Notes: generated by a model not told the origin, from the letters alone. DNA of 64,000 nt from a bacterium (GCA_029945425.1 JAQSDV010000002.1:875960-939959), one strand, 5' to 3'; positions 38,649 to 47,952 are shown, counted from the first letter of the stretch. Made by a program: numbers and translations.

Positions 38649-39868
38649 TGCATCCCCGCGCGCTGCTGGAAAAAATGTTCCAGGCCGCGATCGATGCCGC
38701 GCAGCCCGCGCTATGCCTGCCACAACATCTGCCCGCACCGCCGAAAGGCCGCCTCGTCGTGCTGGGCGCAGGCAAGGCATCTGCCGCGATGGCAAAGGCG
38801 GTGGAGGATAACTGGACGGGCGACCTCAGCGGCCTCGTCATCACCCGCCACGGCTATGAAGTCGCCTGCAACCGCATCGAAATTGTGCGCGCATCCCACC
38901 CCGTTCCCGATGACAGCGGCATGAAGGCCGCAGAGCGCATGCTAGCACTTGCACAAAGCCTGACCGCCGACGACCTTGCCCTGTGCCTGATATCCGGCGG
39001 CGGGTCTGCGCTGATGCCGCTGCCGATGGCGGGCATGACCTTGGCAGATAAACAGCGCATCAACAAATCGCTCCTCGCTTCCGGTGCGACAATTTCTGAA
39101 ATCAATTGCGTGCGGCGGCATATCTCCGCGATCAAGGGCGGGCGACTTGCCGCTGCCTGTGCGCCCGCACGCGTGCTGACGCTGCTGATTTCGGATGTGC
39201 CGGGCGACAATCCCTCCGATATCGCCTCCGGCCCGACTATCGCCGATCCGACGACCAGCAAGGATGCCGCTGCCATCCTGCAACGCTACAATATCGACGC
39301 GCCCCCTGCCCTGTCGGAATCCGTCAAGCATCTCGACAGTTCAGAACATCGCCTGATCGCAACGCCGAAGATGGCATTGGCGGCAGCCTCGCAAATCGCT
39401 CAGCGCGAAAATATCCCCGTCCATTTCCTCGGCGACGCGATCGAAGGCGAGGCGCGCGAATTAGGCGCGTCGATGGCGCGGCAGGCCTTGGCACAAAACC
39501 AGCCTTGCGTTTTACTGTCGGGCGGTGAAACAACCGTCACGCTGCGCGGCAACGGGCGCGGCGGGCGCAACGTCGAATTCCTGCTCTCGCTCGCCATCAC
39601 CTTGAACGGTGCGGCGGATATCTACGCGCTGGCGGGCGATACGGATGGGGTGGATGGCACCGATGATATCGCGGGTGCCTATGTTTCGCCCGATACGCTG
39701 GAGCGGGCACACGCCGCCGGTCTCGAGGCCAGCCAAGCACTTGAAAACAACGACGCCCACAGCTTTTTCGAAGGCCTCGGCGACAGTATTGTCACCGGTC
39801 CTACCCGTACGAATGTCAATGATTTCAGGGCGATATTAATCGCCCCCCGCCAGCCTGCCACGGCTTAA
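38645..39868 (+). CDS. Glycerate 2-kinase (MOFRL/DUF4147 family)
   Basis: VVLGAGKASAAMAKAVE, CLISGGGSALMPLP, SDVPGDNPSDIASGPTIADPTT, GRGGRNVEFLLSLA, AGDTDGVDGTDDIAGA. Confidence 0.9.
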   Translation: MMHPRALLEKMFQAAIDAAQPALCLPQHLPAPPKGRLVVLGAGKASAAMAKAVEDNWTGDLSGLVITRHGYEVACNRIEIVRASHPVPDDSGMKAAERMLALAQSLTADDLALCLISGGGSALMPLPMAGMTLADKQRINKSLLASGATISEINCVRRHISAIKGGRLAAACAPARVLTLLISDVPGDNPSDIASGPTIADPTTSKDAAAILQRYNIDAPPALSESVKHLDSSEHRLIATPKMALAAASQIAQRENIPVHFLGDAIEGEARELGASMARQALAQNQPCVLLSGGETTVTLRGNGRGGRNVEFLLSLAITLNGAADIYALAGDTDGVDGTDDIAGAYVSPDTLERAHAAGLEASQALENNDAHSFFEGLGDSIVTGPTRTNVNDFRAILIAPRQPATA

Positions 39869-39885
39869 AAAATCTATGCTATAAT

Positions 39886-40839
39886 ATGGTCATGAAAGAC
39901 GTCATCGTCGTGATTAACCATGTGCAGGACAGCTACCTCGACCCGAAAAATCCGGTCGACGTTGCGCTGCGCCAGAAAATCAACGACTACGTCGAACAAA
40001 TCCGCCCCTTCGTCAAAGGCATCGCGTGGTCTTTCGCGCATGGTAAAAACGCCAGTAATGTCGAATTCGACGCCGCGCATGAACGCTCCCCCGCCTGGCG
40101 TCCGGGCGATATCGAACTGGTGAACAACGACGGCAAGGGACAGGATTCAGGTTTCCTGCAAAAGCTCAACGCCGCACAGCCGGGCGCGGTTATTCTGGCA
40201 GGCGTCTATTTCGAAGCCTGCAGCAAGGGAACCGCCACCACGATCAAGCAAGGCCTCGGCATTCCCGTCGCCGTGCCGCAGGATCTGGCCGATGCGCCCG
40301 ATCCGCAATTCTCGTATCACTACGACAGCGTTGCGAAAGAAATGGCGCAAAGCGGCATCGATGTGAAATCGTCCTGCATCGAACTGCTGCAAAAACTTGC
40401 AGCCGCGCCGTATGACGGCCCTGCCGCCGCGCCCGCCGAATTCAAGCTGCCGCAGACGATGGCGGATGCAGCGGCGCAAAAAGAATTCACCATCCGCCCG
40501 ATCCGCGACGGCGACGAAAACGCGGTCTGCCGGTTGCTGGGCGGGGATACCAGCAAGATCGATTTCGACGACCCGCGCCATCCCGTGAATGAAACCGTCA
40601 AGCTGATCGAGGCCAGCCGCGACCCGAACGCCAAGGGCGGCGGATGGATCGCGCTCGTCGACAACAAACCCGTCGGCGTTGTTTCGACCGCCAATATGGG
40701 CGGCGCGCTGGCCGTTGATGATAAATTCAGCAAGTCCGGCATCGCCGCGGCATTGTCCACCACGCGCGACAATTTCCAGCCGCCGGAAATCAAGGCTGCG
40801 CCCCTTGCGCAAAAGATGCAGGCACCGAAAACCCCTTAA
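39886..40839 (+). CDS. Isochorismatase-like hydrolase domain fused to a short GNAT-like domain
   Basis: VIVVINHVQDSYLDP..., AGVYFEACSKGTATTIKQGLGIPVAVPQDLAD (isochorismatase-like Cys region), then FTIRPIRDGDENAVCRLL...GGGWIALVDNKPVGVVS (GNAT-like). Confidence 0.55.
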   Translation: MVMKDVIVVINHVQDSYLDPKNPVDVALRQKINDYVEQIRPFVKGIAWSFAHGKNASNVEFDAAHERSPAWRPGDIELVNNDGKGQDSGFLQKLNAAQPGAVILAGVYFEACSKGTATTIKQGLGIPVAVPQDLADAPDPQFSYHYDSVAKEMAQSGIDVKSSCIELLQKLAAAPYDGPAAAPAEFKLPQTMADAAAQKEFTIRPIRDGDENAVCRLLGGDTSKIDFDDPRHPVNETVKLIEASRDPNAKGGGWIALVDNKPVGVVSTANMGGALAVDDKFSKSGIAAALSTTRDNFQPPEIKAAPLAQKMQAPKTP

Positions 40840-41087
40840 ATATACGCGACCGCGAAATAAAGCGCAGGCGGCGTGCAGAAGCCGGCCGCGCAGAGCAATT
40901 TATACGGCCTGGCAAGTTTGCGTTTCGCCAGCGCGAAGGCCAGCCACGCCGATACCGTTCCCGCCACAACCGCACCGAAACTGCCCGACTCCACCTCCGG
41001 CGCATGCAGGAACAGGTATGCGCCGATGGCCGAACCACCGCCCGCAATCGCGCCTGCAATATATGACCAAAATGCCTGATACTTCAT
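40836..41087 (-). CDS. Small membrane protein
   Basis: 83 aa with hydrophobic segments; convergent 4-bp overlap with upstream gene. Confidence 0.55.
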   Translation of the reverse strand: MKYQAFWSYIAGAIAGGGSAIGAYLFLHAPEVESGSFGAVVAGTVSAWLAFALAKRKLARPYKLLCAAGFCTPPALYFAVAYI

Positions 41088-41216
41088 GGGATTGGGCCTT
41101 TCATGATGTGGGAACGCGCGTCCAAGAAATTGACATAAAAATCAATATGATATACCTTACCTTATATACAAATTAATCGTTTGTTAATAATCGGGCACAA
41201 AGTCAGGCACAGGGCA

Positions 41217-41549
41217 ATGATCAGGAAATTGTGGAACGGTCTGGACAAGACGGCACGCGGCAACTGCGTCTGCCTGTTTATCGCCATGGCCATCCTCTGC
41301 ACCATCGCCTTTAAAAACCAGAATGCCTGCCGCACGATCGAGCAGACCAAATCCAGCCATTCGGTGCGCGGATTCATGATGCAGCATATGTTCCCCTGCG
41401 ACGCCAGCGGCCGTACGCCGTTCCGCGCGCCTTCCGAAATTTCCCAGCTGGTGGGCGGCGATGTGCCCGCGCCCCGCAATATGGGCACCCTGCCCCCCGG
41501 CAGACGCTATAAGCAGGAGCAGCTGCAGCGCGAACAGCAGCAATACTGA
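41217..41549 (+). CDS. Hypothetical single-TM protein
   Basis: MIRKLWNGLDKTARGNCVCLFIAMAILCTIAFKNQ... N-terminal TM segment. Confidence 0.5.
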   Translation: MIRKLWNGLDKTARGNCVCLFIAMAILCTIAFKNQNACRTIEQTKSSHSVRGFMMQHMFPCDASGRTPFRAPSEISQLVGGDVPAPRNMGTLPPGRRYKQEQLQREQQQY

Positions 41550-41609
41550 TTACCCGACACGCCTGACCTGATGTAAGATGTGGTAGAGCCGCATCGAAGG
41601 AGCGTATTC

Positions 41610-42182
41610 ATGGATTACAAACTGCTGCCGCCCGGCAATAACGTGCCCGTCGAGGTCAACGCAATCGTTGAAATCCCCAAGGGCGAAGGCCGCATCAAAT
41701 ATGAATACCGCACCAACGGCACGCTGATTATCGACCGCCTGCGCGGCGCGGATGCGCCCATGTACCCGACCCATTACTGCGGCATTCCCGCAACGCAAGC
41801 CCCCGACGGCGACCCGCTGGACGTGCTGATCCTCGGCGATGACGGGTTGAAATCCGGCGATGTGATCGCCGTGCGCCCCGTCGCCGTGTTCTGGATGACG
41901 GATGAAAAAGGCATCGACCCCAAAATCATCGCCGTGCCCGCCGACAGCGTATCGGACGAATACCGCCATATCCAGACGCTGGCCGATGTTCCGGCAGCCG
42001 ACCGCGCGCGCATCGAAAAGTTTTTTCAGGAATACAAAAAAGGCGACCTTGCCGGCAAATGGTCAACCTCCGCCGGCTGGGAAGACATCGATGTCGCCCA
42101 CAAAACCATCCATGAATGCATCGACCGCTGGAAAAAATCCTCCGCACCGGAACCTGCAAAAACGCCCAAGCCGAAGCCCTGA
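41610..42182 (+). CDS. ppa: Inorganic pyrophosphatase
   Basis: VNAIVEIPKGEGRIKYEYR, YPTHYCGIPATQAPDGDPLDVLIL, EYRHIQTLADVP, FFQEYKKGD. Confidence 0.95.
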   Translation: MDYKLLPPGNNVPVEVNAIVEIPKGEGRIKYEYRTNGTLIIDRLRGADAPMYPTHYCGIPATQAPDGDPLDVLILGDDGLKSGDVIAVRPVAVFWMTDEKGIDPKIIAVPADSVSDEYRHIQTLADVPAADRARIEKFFQEYKKGDLAGKWSTSAGWEDIDVAHKTIHECIDRWKKSSAPEPAKTPKPKP

Positions 42183-42292
42183 CCAACCCGTTCCCGCCTG
42201 ACTTTACTGCCAAATCCGGCGCATTAACGCCGCATTAAGCGGGCATGTGCGATAATATGTTCAAATATAAATATTGAACCGGAACAGGACAT

Positions 42293-43315
42293 ATGGCCGA
42301 TACCACGACGCCCGTACAGGATAAAGGCCCGATGGTGATGGTCTATATCGGCGACGATGATCCATCGCGCGGTGACAGCCATGGCTTCAAGGGCATCGGC
42401 ATGCGCATGGCGCAAAAGCTGCACGGCGAGTTTCATTATCTTGAAAACAAGCATCTGGCTGACCTCTATCCCAATGTCAAAAGGCCACATGACGCCTTCC
42501 TGAAATATCTGAAAGACCACGGCAAACCCGATATCATGTTCAGCCGCTACGGTTACGGCGGCATGATGACCAGTATTCCGGTACGCCTGCTCGTCAGTTC
42601 AGTCAATGAAGGATTGTCCGACGACCTGCTGAGCGAAAGCAGCCTGGTATCCCACCACCTGACGCCCGAATTGCTGGCAGAACAGGGCAAGCAGTTCCGC
42701 GACAATTACAAGGAAATCAATACGCCGCTGGTCGCCGTGATGATGGTGAACATCAAGGATATCGAATCCTTCGCGCAGAAGATGATATCAAAATGCGCGG
42801 CCTATGAAGACGGGGCGACGGTTTTCATCTGCACCAGCCGCCGCACGGATCAGGATAATTACACCAAGCTGAAAACAAGGCTGGAACAACTCGCGGCAGA
42901 AAAAGGCCTCGGCGACCGCTTGAAAATTTCCGGCTATAACTTCCATGAACATGTCGGCGAGAAAAGCTTCAACCCCTATGTCGGCCTTATAGAAGCTGCC
43001 GACCACGTCGTCGTCGCTGGGGAATCCATGTCGATGGTGTCAGAGCCGCTGGCGGCGGGCAAACCCGTTTACCTCTACGAACCCGGCCACGGTTATTCTT
43101 CTCTGAAGAAAAAAGGCCTCGCGATCAATTTCAACAAGACTGCCGCAAATACGCGCTTCGATGAAGCCCGCATCAAGCCGGTCAACATCACCGAAGACAT
43201 CGCCGACCGCCTGATCGATAAATTCAACAACGTCTCCCGCAAGACCAAGCCGGCCGGCCTGATGGGCTGGGTGCAGAGCAAGGCCAACGCCTTCAAAAAA
43301 ACTTTCGGCATTTGA
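42293..43315 (+). CDS. ELM1/GtrOC1-like family protein (putative glycosyltransferase-like)
   Basis: VFICTSRRTDQDNYTKLKTRLEQL, AADHVVVAGESMSMVSEPLAAGKPVYLYEPG. Confidence 0.55.
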   Translation: MADTTTPVQDKGPMVMVYIGDDDPSRGDSHGFKGIGMRMAQKLHGEFHYLENKHLADLYPNVKRPHDAFLKYLKDHGKPDIMFSRYGYGGMMTSIPVRLLVSSVNEGLSDDLLSESSLVSHHLTPELLAEQGKQFRDNYKEINTPLVAVMMVNIKDIESFAQKMISKCAAYEDGATVFICTSRRTDQDNYTKLKTRLEQLAAEKGLGDRLKISGYNFHEHVGEKSFNPYVGLIEAADHVVVAGESMSMVSEPLAAGKPVYLYEPGHGYSSLKKKGLAINFNKTAANTRFDEARIKPVNITEDIADRLIDKFNNVSRKTKPAGLMGWVQSKANAFKKTFGI

Positions 43316-43419
43316 TATCCCGCCCATAAAAAATCCCGCGACAACGGCGGGCCTGCTAAATCGGGTTAAATGGAAACTCACACCGCGTACTGGCCCAGAT
43401 GCGCCGGGAGGGGACGTAA

Positions 43420-43518
43420 TTATACGTTCTTCGCCCGCTGCAGGTACGCTTCCCGTTGTTGCCTTTTAAAATTCTCCACCAATTGCATGACAACCTTGTT
43501 GTCTGCGAAATGCGACAT
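43420..43518 (-). CDS. Short ORF (32 aa), starts directly after the stop of the upstream small ORF
   Basis: MSHFADNKVVMQLVENFKRQQREAYLQRAKNV; the TAA of the preceding ORF abuts this ATG (TAAATG). Confidence 0.35.
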   Translation of the reverse strand: MSHFADNKVVMQLVENFKRQQREAYLQRAKNV

Positions 43519-43677
43519 TTAAAGGTCTACGGCTTCCTCCATCTGGCGTATTGCTACCGTAGCTCCAGCCGGGTCCTGAATGTTGAATTCAACCCCTGAA
43601 ACGACTTTATCAATTTCTTTTAACGCCAGCTCCGCTTCCTGAAGGGCCTGAATATTTTGGTTGAGAACGTCATTCAT
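43519..43677 (-). CDS. Short hypothetical protein (52 aa)
   Basis: MNDVLNQNIQALQEAELALKEIDKVVSGVEFNIQDPAGATVAIRQMEEAVDL; coherent amphipathic helix. Confidence 0.45.
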   Translation of the reverse strand: MNDVLNQNIQALQEAELALKEIDKVVSGVEFNIQDPAGATVAIRQMEEAVDL

Positions 43678-43917
43678 GGTTATGGGCGTGTTTCCATTAA
43701 AGTGGGTTCGCTGCACAAGGGCTTGGGAAAATTAGGCGTGCCAGCCGTAGGATATACGGCCTGCAACGAACCCGCTTCAGGATAGAAAAAGATTGTACGC
43801 GGGTAAATATTTAAACGCTTTCCCTCGCAGCAAATATTTTTCAAATTTCAGGGAACTAAAATACCCGTATATTCGTGTGTTCTAAAATTCTGTTAATCTT
43901 TGACCGGAAGAACAAGA

Positions 43918-44334
43918 ATGAGAATTATTGACCGCGAACTGCGTTGTATTGATTACCGCCTGAATATTTTAGGCATAAGGGTATGGGAGGACTCCTGTCA
44001 GTTGATTTCTAAAACGGGCGAGAGTTCCTGGACTGCGCTTGGTCCCCGTTGGGATTTGCCCGTTAGAGTGCCCAGAAACGCTGAAGAACTTCATACCGCA
44101 GCCGCCGACCCCTTAACGCTTACTGCATATCAATATCATATGGCGGAAGCCCACGCCGACCTGGTGGTGGTATTAGAGCAGACAATCACATTCACTGCCG
44201 CACTAGGAGAAGTGACCTTGCGAGAAGCTGCGCCGATACCTGAAACCGGTTATCTACCAAGCTTGCTCACTACTCCACGAGTCGCGCGCGCGCCCGCGCG
44301 TATATCTCATCGTAATTACCTCACAAAGTCTTAA
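43918..44334 (+). CDS. Hypothetical protein in low-density region
   Basis: ORF MRIIDRELRCIDYRLNILGIRVWEDSCQ... with GGAAGAA-type SD upstream; no family recognised. Confidence 0.45.
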   Translation: MRIIDRELRCIDYRLNILGIRVWEDSCQLISKTGESSWTALGPRWDLPVRVPRNAEELHTAAADPLTLTAYQYHMAEAHADLVVVLEQTITFTAALGEVTLREAAPIPETGYLPSLLTTPRVARAPARISHRNYLTKS

Positions 44335-44556
44335 GCGTGTTTTCTAGCTGAAAGGATTCCGAGAATTTCGACCAAGGAAATTTCATAAACAACCATATTG
44401 AACTGCATATTATTGCAAATAGCGACATCAAAGAAGCTACTCAAAGTCACTGAATACATTGAATGCCCAAATCTAAGCCCAAAATACGCTGCTGCCTAGC
44501 TTCGGGCACAAGTCAGAGGTCAAGGTTAAATCAATCCGGTAAATTACATTTAAAAG

Positions 44557-44594
44557 ATAAGCCGGACGCGCGTTTCCGCTACGTCCGGCTTTAT
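44557..44594 (-). terminator. Intrinsic terminator downstream of 44608-44874
   Basis: AAGCCGGACG ... CGTCCGGCTT stem with A/T-rich flanks. Confidence 0.75.
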
Positions 44595-44607
44595 CCGTCA
44601 TTTGATA

Positions 44608-44874
44608 TTAGGGCTTGTATTTATCGAGAATGGCCTTCGCCTGCTTCTCGGTAAATTCGAGTGGGTTGCCGTCGGGGCCGGCCTTGGAAATGCTGGCGCC
44701 CGCCGCGATGGCGTTCAGCGTCAGCGATTGCGGCGCGCGCGAAGCGGGGTTGAAATATTCGCGGATCATCATGTCCATGATGTCATTCTGGCGAACGAAA
44801 TCCGCCGGGGGTTTTTCGCCGGCTGCAACTTCAAGTAATTCTGATTTAATTGCTTTGATATCCAATGCCATCAC
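44608..44874 (-). CDS. Hypothetical protein (88 aa)
   Basis: MMALDIKAIKSELLEVAAGEKPPADFVRQNDIMDMMIREYF... followed by a terminator. Confidence 0.65.
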   Translation of the reverse strand: MMALDIKAIKSELLEVAAGEKPPADFVRQNDIMDMMIREYFNPASRAPQSLTLNAIAAGASISKAGPDGNPLEFTEKQAKAILDKYKP

Positions 44875-45213
44875 ACACCTCGTGTTTGTTGTTTGCTGGG
44901 TTTTTTATGGCCCCTTGTCCGGAGCGGGCTTACCTTAACATAGACGGATATTATGTCAACTATAAAACGAGTGGTCATCTGTTAAATATTTGTTTTTAAA
45001 AGATTTTATATGATGCGGGATGGGTTGCCTCCCCTACAACGAGGATGCATTGAGGATACAGTTAGGCAGCAGTTATCCGCATATATCAGAATGCTGGCTT
45101 CAAGATTTAGAAACGCACCTCGCAGCGCTGGATACTGACCCATGAGGCGATTGGCGGGCATACCGCACCCTATAGTTCCCTAAGAAGCCTTACTCTGCTT
45201 GAGAAAAAGCCAG

Positions 45214-45366
45214 ATGACTGCTTTTTTAGCCGCGATCATCACGACCGGAGGCGCATGGCCTGACACTAGCGAGAACACGATAAAGTGTAATGTCATTTTT
45301 CTATCTGCCGAAGATGACCCGGCAGATACGATTAAACCCCGTCTTGTTTTGGCAGTTGGCGTTTAA
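45214..45366 (+). pseudogene. Remnant of a phage/plasmid-type AAA family ATPase (AAA_25 / RepA-helicase-like)
   Basis: Short frame MTAFLAAIITTGGAWPDTSENTIKCNVIFLSAEDDPADTIKPRLVLAVGV* matches the TTGG.WPD...NVI.LSAEDDPADTI.PRL segment of such ATPases; no Walker A upstream, stop immediately downstream. Confidence 0.65.
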
Positions 45367-45449
45367 GAAAGGTTTGTGGTGCGGCCCCGGCTGAAGGCCG
45401 CCTTCACTTTTGACAAGCCCCCGCCATGTTGGCTCAAACTCCACGAGTC

Positions 45450-45485
45450 ATGCCTGCATGCGTATATATATACGTATGATGGCAT
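45450..45485. repeat. Imperfect 36-bp palindrome with perfect 14-bp core
   Basis: ATGCCTGCATG-CGTATATATATACG-TATGATGGCAT. Confidence 0.7.
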
Positions 45486-45632
45486 GTAAATTACGAGTTA
45501 AATAACTCTATAAAATACTGGATTTTATCGCTAGAAAGACCCTGCCTGACTTCGCTCGTCTAAGCTCAAGGCACTATGCCCACCTGAGATATGCGAAACG
45601 TGTTGAACTTTAAACACAGAGAAAATGTGAAG

Positions 45633-46070
45633 TTAATATCTTGATTTAAATTTTGCCACGCCGGGTCCGACGATTTTATGGCGATGACCGCTGGAAAAAG
45701 CTTTAACGGCAGCTGCAAATTGATGTTTATGAGCATCTGCGTGAATACGCGCCCTCTCAGAAAATTCTTCAGAAATTATTTTAAGGCGTTCTTGGAAATT
45801 AGTAGCTCTGATGGTCACTTCCTTTAGAAGGTCTGAGGTAACTTCAAAAGAACGTTGTGTGTTTGCGGAGTCCCCCCAGGGACTCTCTTGGTAAGCATCT
45901 ATTAACAAGTAGCCTTTTAATTCTGCAGAATCTGTGTCTTCAGCAAAGTTAAGATTTACACCTAAAATAGTTTTTGATGGCCCGTTTACGCCGCTTTCAT
46001 TATAGCCACTATTCAACTCACCAATAATTTCCTGAGATAGAGTAAGTTTTGAGTGATCAGTTTTAACCAT
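45633..46070 (-). CDS. Hypothetical protein (145 aa)
   Basis: Complete ORF in AT-rich region; no family recognised. Confidence 0.5.
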   Translation of the reverse strand: MVKTDHSKLTLSQEIIGELNSGYNESGVNGPSKTILGVNLNFAEDTDSAELKGYLLIDAYQESPWGDSANTQRSFEVTSDLLKEVTIRATNFQERLKIISEEFSERARIHADAHKHQFAAAVKAFSSGHRHKIVGPGVAKFKSRY

Positions 46071-46160
46071 TTCAAAACCACAAGCTCTAAGTAAATATAC
46101 CCCAGAAGAACATAAGCGTTAGGCGCCGGGAAACCTTTAATAGCTTTCGTCGCCACCGAG

Positions 46161-46493
46161 TTACGGAGTAGCGGCTTTACGGATCAGCCCCAATTCTTTG
46201 GCAGCCAAATGGAGCAATGAGGCCTTATCGCCAAGGCTTTCGACAGACAAAATCTCGCCGCGATCCCGGATCGCCGCCGTTTCAACCAGTGACAATTTCA
46301 GAAATTCCTGTTCGTCCGCATTGAACGCCGGAATGGAGTCTTTACCGGTAAGAGATTTATAAATATCTTCGGCATAAGACAACGGATTGCCATCCCGCAT
46401 TACCATGCGTGCGGAGACATTAAAGCAAAAAGCAAGGCGGCGCGCATCGTCGCCGACATTATTGCTGTTAAAAAATTTTATTTTTCCGACCAT
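46161..46493 (-). CDS. Hypothetical protein (110 aa)
   Basis: MVGKIKFFNSNNVGDDARRLAFCFNVSARMVMRDGNPLSYAEDIYKSLTGKD...; GGAGAA SD. Confidence 0.55.
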   Translation of the reverse strand: MVGKIKFFNSNNVGDDARRLAFCFNVSARMVMRDGNPLSYAEDIYKSLTGKDSIPAFNADEQEFLKLSLVETAAIRDRGEILSVESLGDKASLLHLAAKELGLIRKAATP

Positions 46494-46764
46494 CTTTTTT
46501 CTCCATGTACGTTATCGTTCAGCCAGAAAACAGTACAAACACCCCTGAACGTAGAATGACTTTTTTCTTGCCATAACGCATAACGAGTCGCTAGAAATAT
46601 GTCAATGTTTAAATTCATTTCGTATTCTCTATCGATTTCATACCTCTATTAAACGGCATATTTTAAAAAAACCTGTCTAGCATAAAGAAGCTTTTCTGAT
46701 GGAACCATTCGTCGCACCAGCGCTTAGGACTATCCAGTAGGATTTTTTTACAAGGGAAACAGAA

Positions 46765-46998
46765 ATGCAAGACAACAGTGGTCTTTACTTTATCGTTGGC
46801 GCGATTGTGGTCGTCGTCGGCGCTATCGTTTTCTACAATTATAACAATGGGAGCCTGAACATTTCGAGCAGCCCCAAAGTGGTCGAACACACCACAACCA
46901 TCGTCAACAACCCGCCTGCGGAAAACACGACAATCATCAACCCGCCCGCTAAAGAAAAACCAGCGAACCTTAATATAGACATCCATACCGACAAGTGA
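46765..46998 (+). CDS. Small single-TM protein with Asn/Pro-rich tail
   Basis: MQDNSGLYFIVGAIVVVVGAIVFYNYNNGSLNISSSPKVVEHTTTIVNNPPAENTTIINPPAKEK; GGAAAC upstream. Confidence 0.6.
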   Translation: MQDNSGLYFIVGAIVVVVGAIVFYNYNNGSLNISSSPKVVEHTTTIVNNPPAENTTIINPPAKEKPANLNIDIHTDK

Positions 46999-47083
46999 CC
47001 GCTATAAGGCAATCACACGGATGCAGGTATGCTTCCCTGCTGGCACAGGCGGGGACTGACCTGCTGACCATACTTGATCTATT

Positions 47084-47449
47084 CTAGCTATGCATCATGT
47101 GACAAGGGCAAGAATGCTCACTAAACGATCTTAATAATTCCAATTGCGGAACGACCTGCAACGCCCATCCCATTGGCCGCTTTGTCTTACGGCTTGGCGC
47201 AGTTTCCAATAGAACAGCCAGCGCGGGTCTAGCACCGCAAGCAGAGCAGCGCAATTTAGATAGCAAAGCTTCCAAACTTACCTGTTTTGGATAAGCTTCA
47301 TGCAGCGTGTGGAAAGACCACAGCGCGGCCTGCTGGCAAGGAAAGTTATTACACCGAACATGCAGCCAGTGTCCCACGAGATCATACAGAAGGCATTGAG
47401 GAACCCAGTCATATGCTCGCTGTATTCCGCTTATAGGCATCCTAATCAT
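47084..47449 (-). CDS. Zinc-ribbon-like hypothetical protein, possibly degraded
   Basis: VGHWLHVRCNNFPCQQAALWSF...LLSKLRCSACGARPALAVL: paired Cys motifs (CNNFPC, CSAC). Confidence 0.4.
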   Translation of the reverse strand: MIRMPISGIQRAYDWVPQCLLYDLVGHWLHVRCNNFPCQQAALWSFHTLHEAYPKQVSLEALLSKLRCSACGARPALAVLLETAPSRKTKRPMGWALQVVPQLELLRSFSEHSCPCHMMHS

Positions 47450-47834
47450 CCGACCCCCCTATCCACGTTATCGTCGTCCTCTGCTGTCGAGCGCAGTTCT
47501 GGAAGGAGATGGAGCATACCAGCCGGAAGTCCCGAGAGAGATACGGCCTCGCGTTGAACCATTGGCGCACGGTGTTTAGCGCATCATGGCGTTTGCCAGA
47601 GGCTTTCTGATTCCCCTCATGGCCGTTGATGAAGTTCAACGACACTTCGTTCCTTTTTTGTTCACATCAACATACAGGAACACGGCGGAGAATGTCAAAA
47701 AAATGAGTCGGGGGGATGAGTCATTTCAAATTAATATAACAATAACAACTGCTTATCGAATTAAAAATCAAGATTTTGGCAAAAAGTGGGCTATTTTATC
47801 CACCACGCCTATTACCCCAGTTTTACCCCACAAT

Positions 47835-47860
47835 AGAAAAAGCCCACTCGAAAGTGGGCT
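47835..47860 (-). terminator. Intrinsic terminator downstream of tRNA-Glu
   Basis: AGCCCACT-CGAA-AGTGGGCT with A-run on the low side (T-run on minus strand). Confidence 0.85.
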
Positions 47861-47876
47861 ATGTCTTTGAAAAGAA

Positions 47877-47952
47877 TGGCGTCCCCTAGGGGATTCGAAC
47901 CCCTGTTACATCCGTGAAAGGGACGTGTCCTAGGCCTCTAGACGAAGGGGAC
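47877..47952 (-). tRNA. tRNA-Glu (UUC anticodon), CCA encoded
   Basis: GTCCCCTTCGTCTAGAGGCCTAGGACACGTCCCTTTCACGGATGTAACAGGGGTTCGAATCCCCTAGGGGACGCCA folds as cloverleaf; anticodon loop CTTTCAC. Confidence 0.95.

Noticed and set aside
47586-47870. 94-aa plus-strand ORF before tRNA-Glu
   Set aside because: No domain, runs through the tRNA terminator hairpin, no convincing ribosome-binding site
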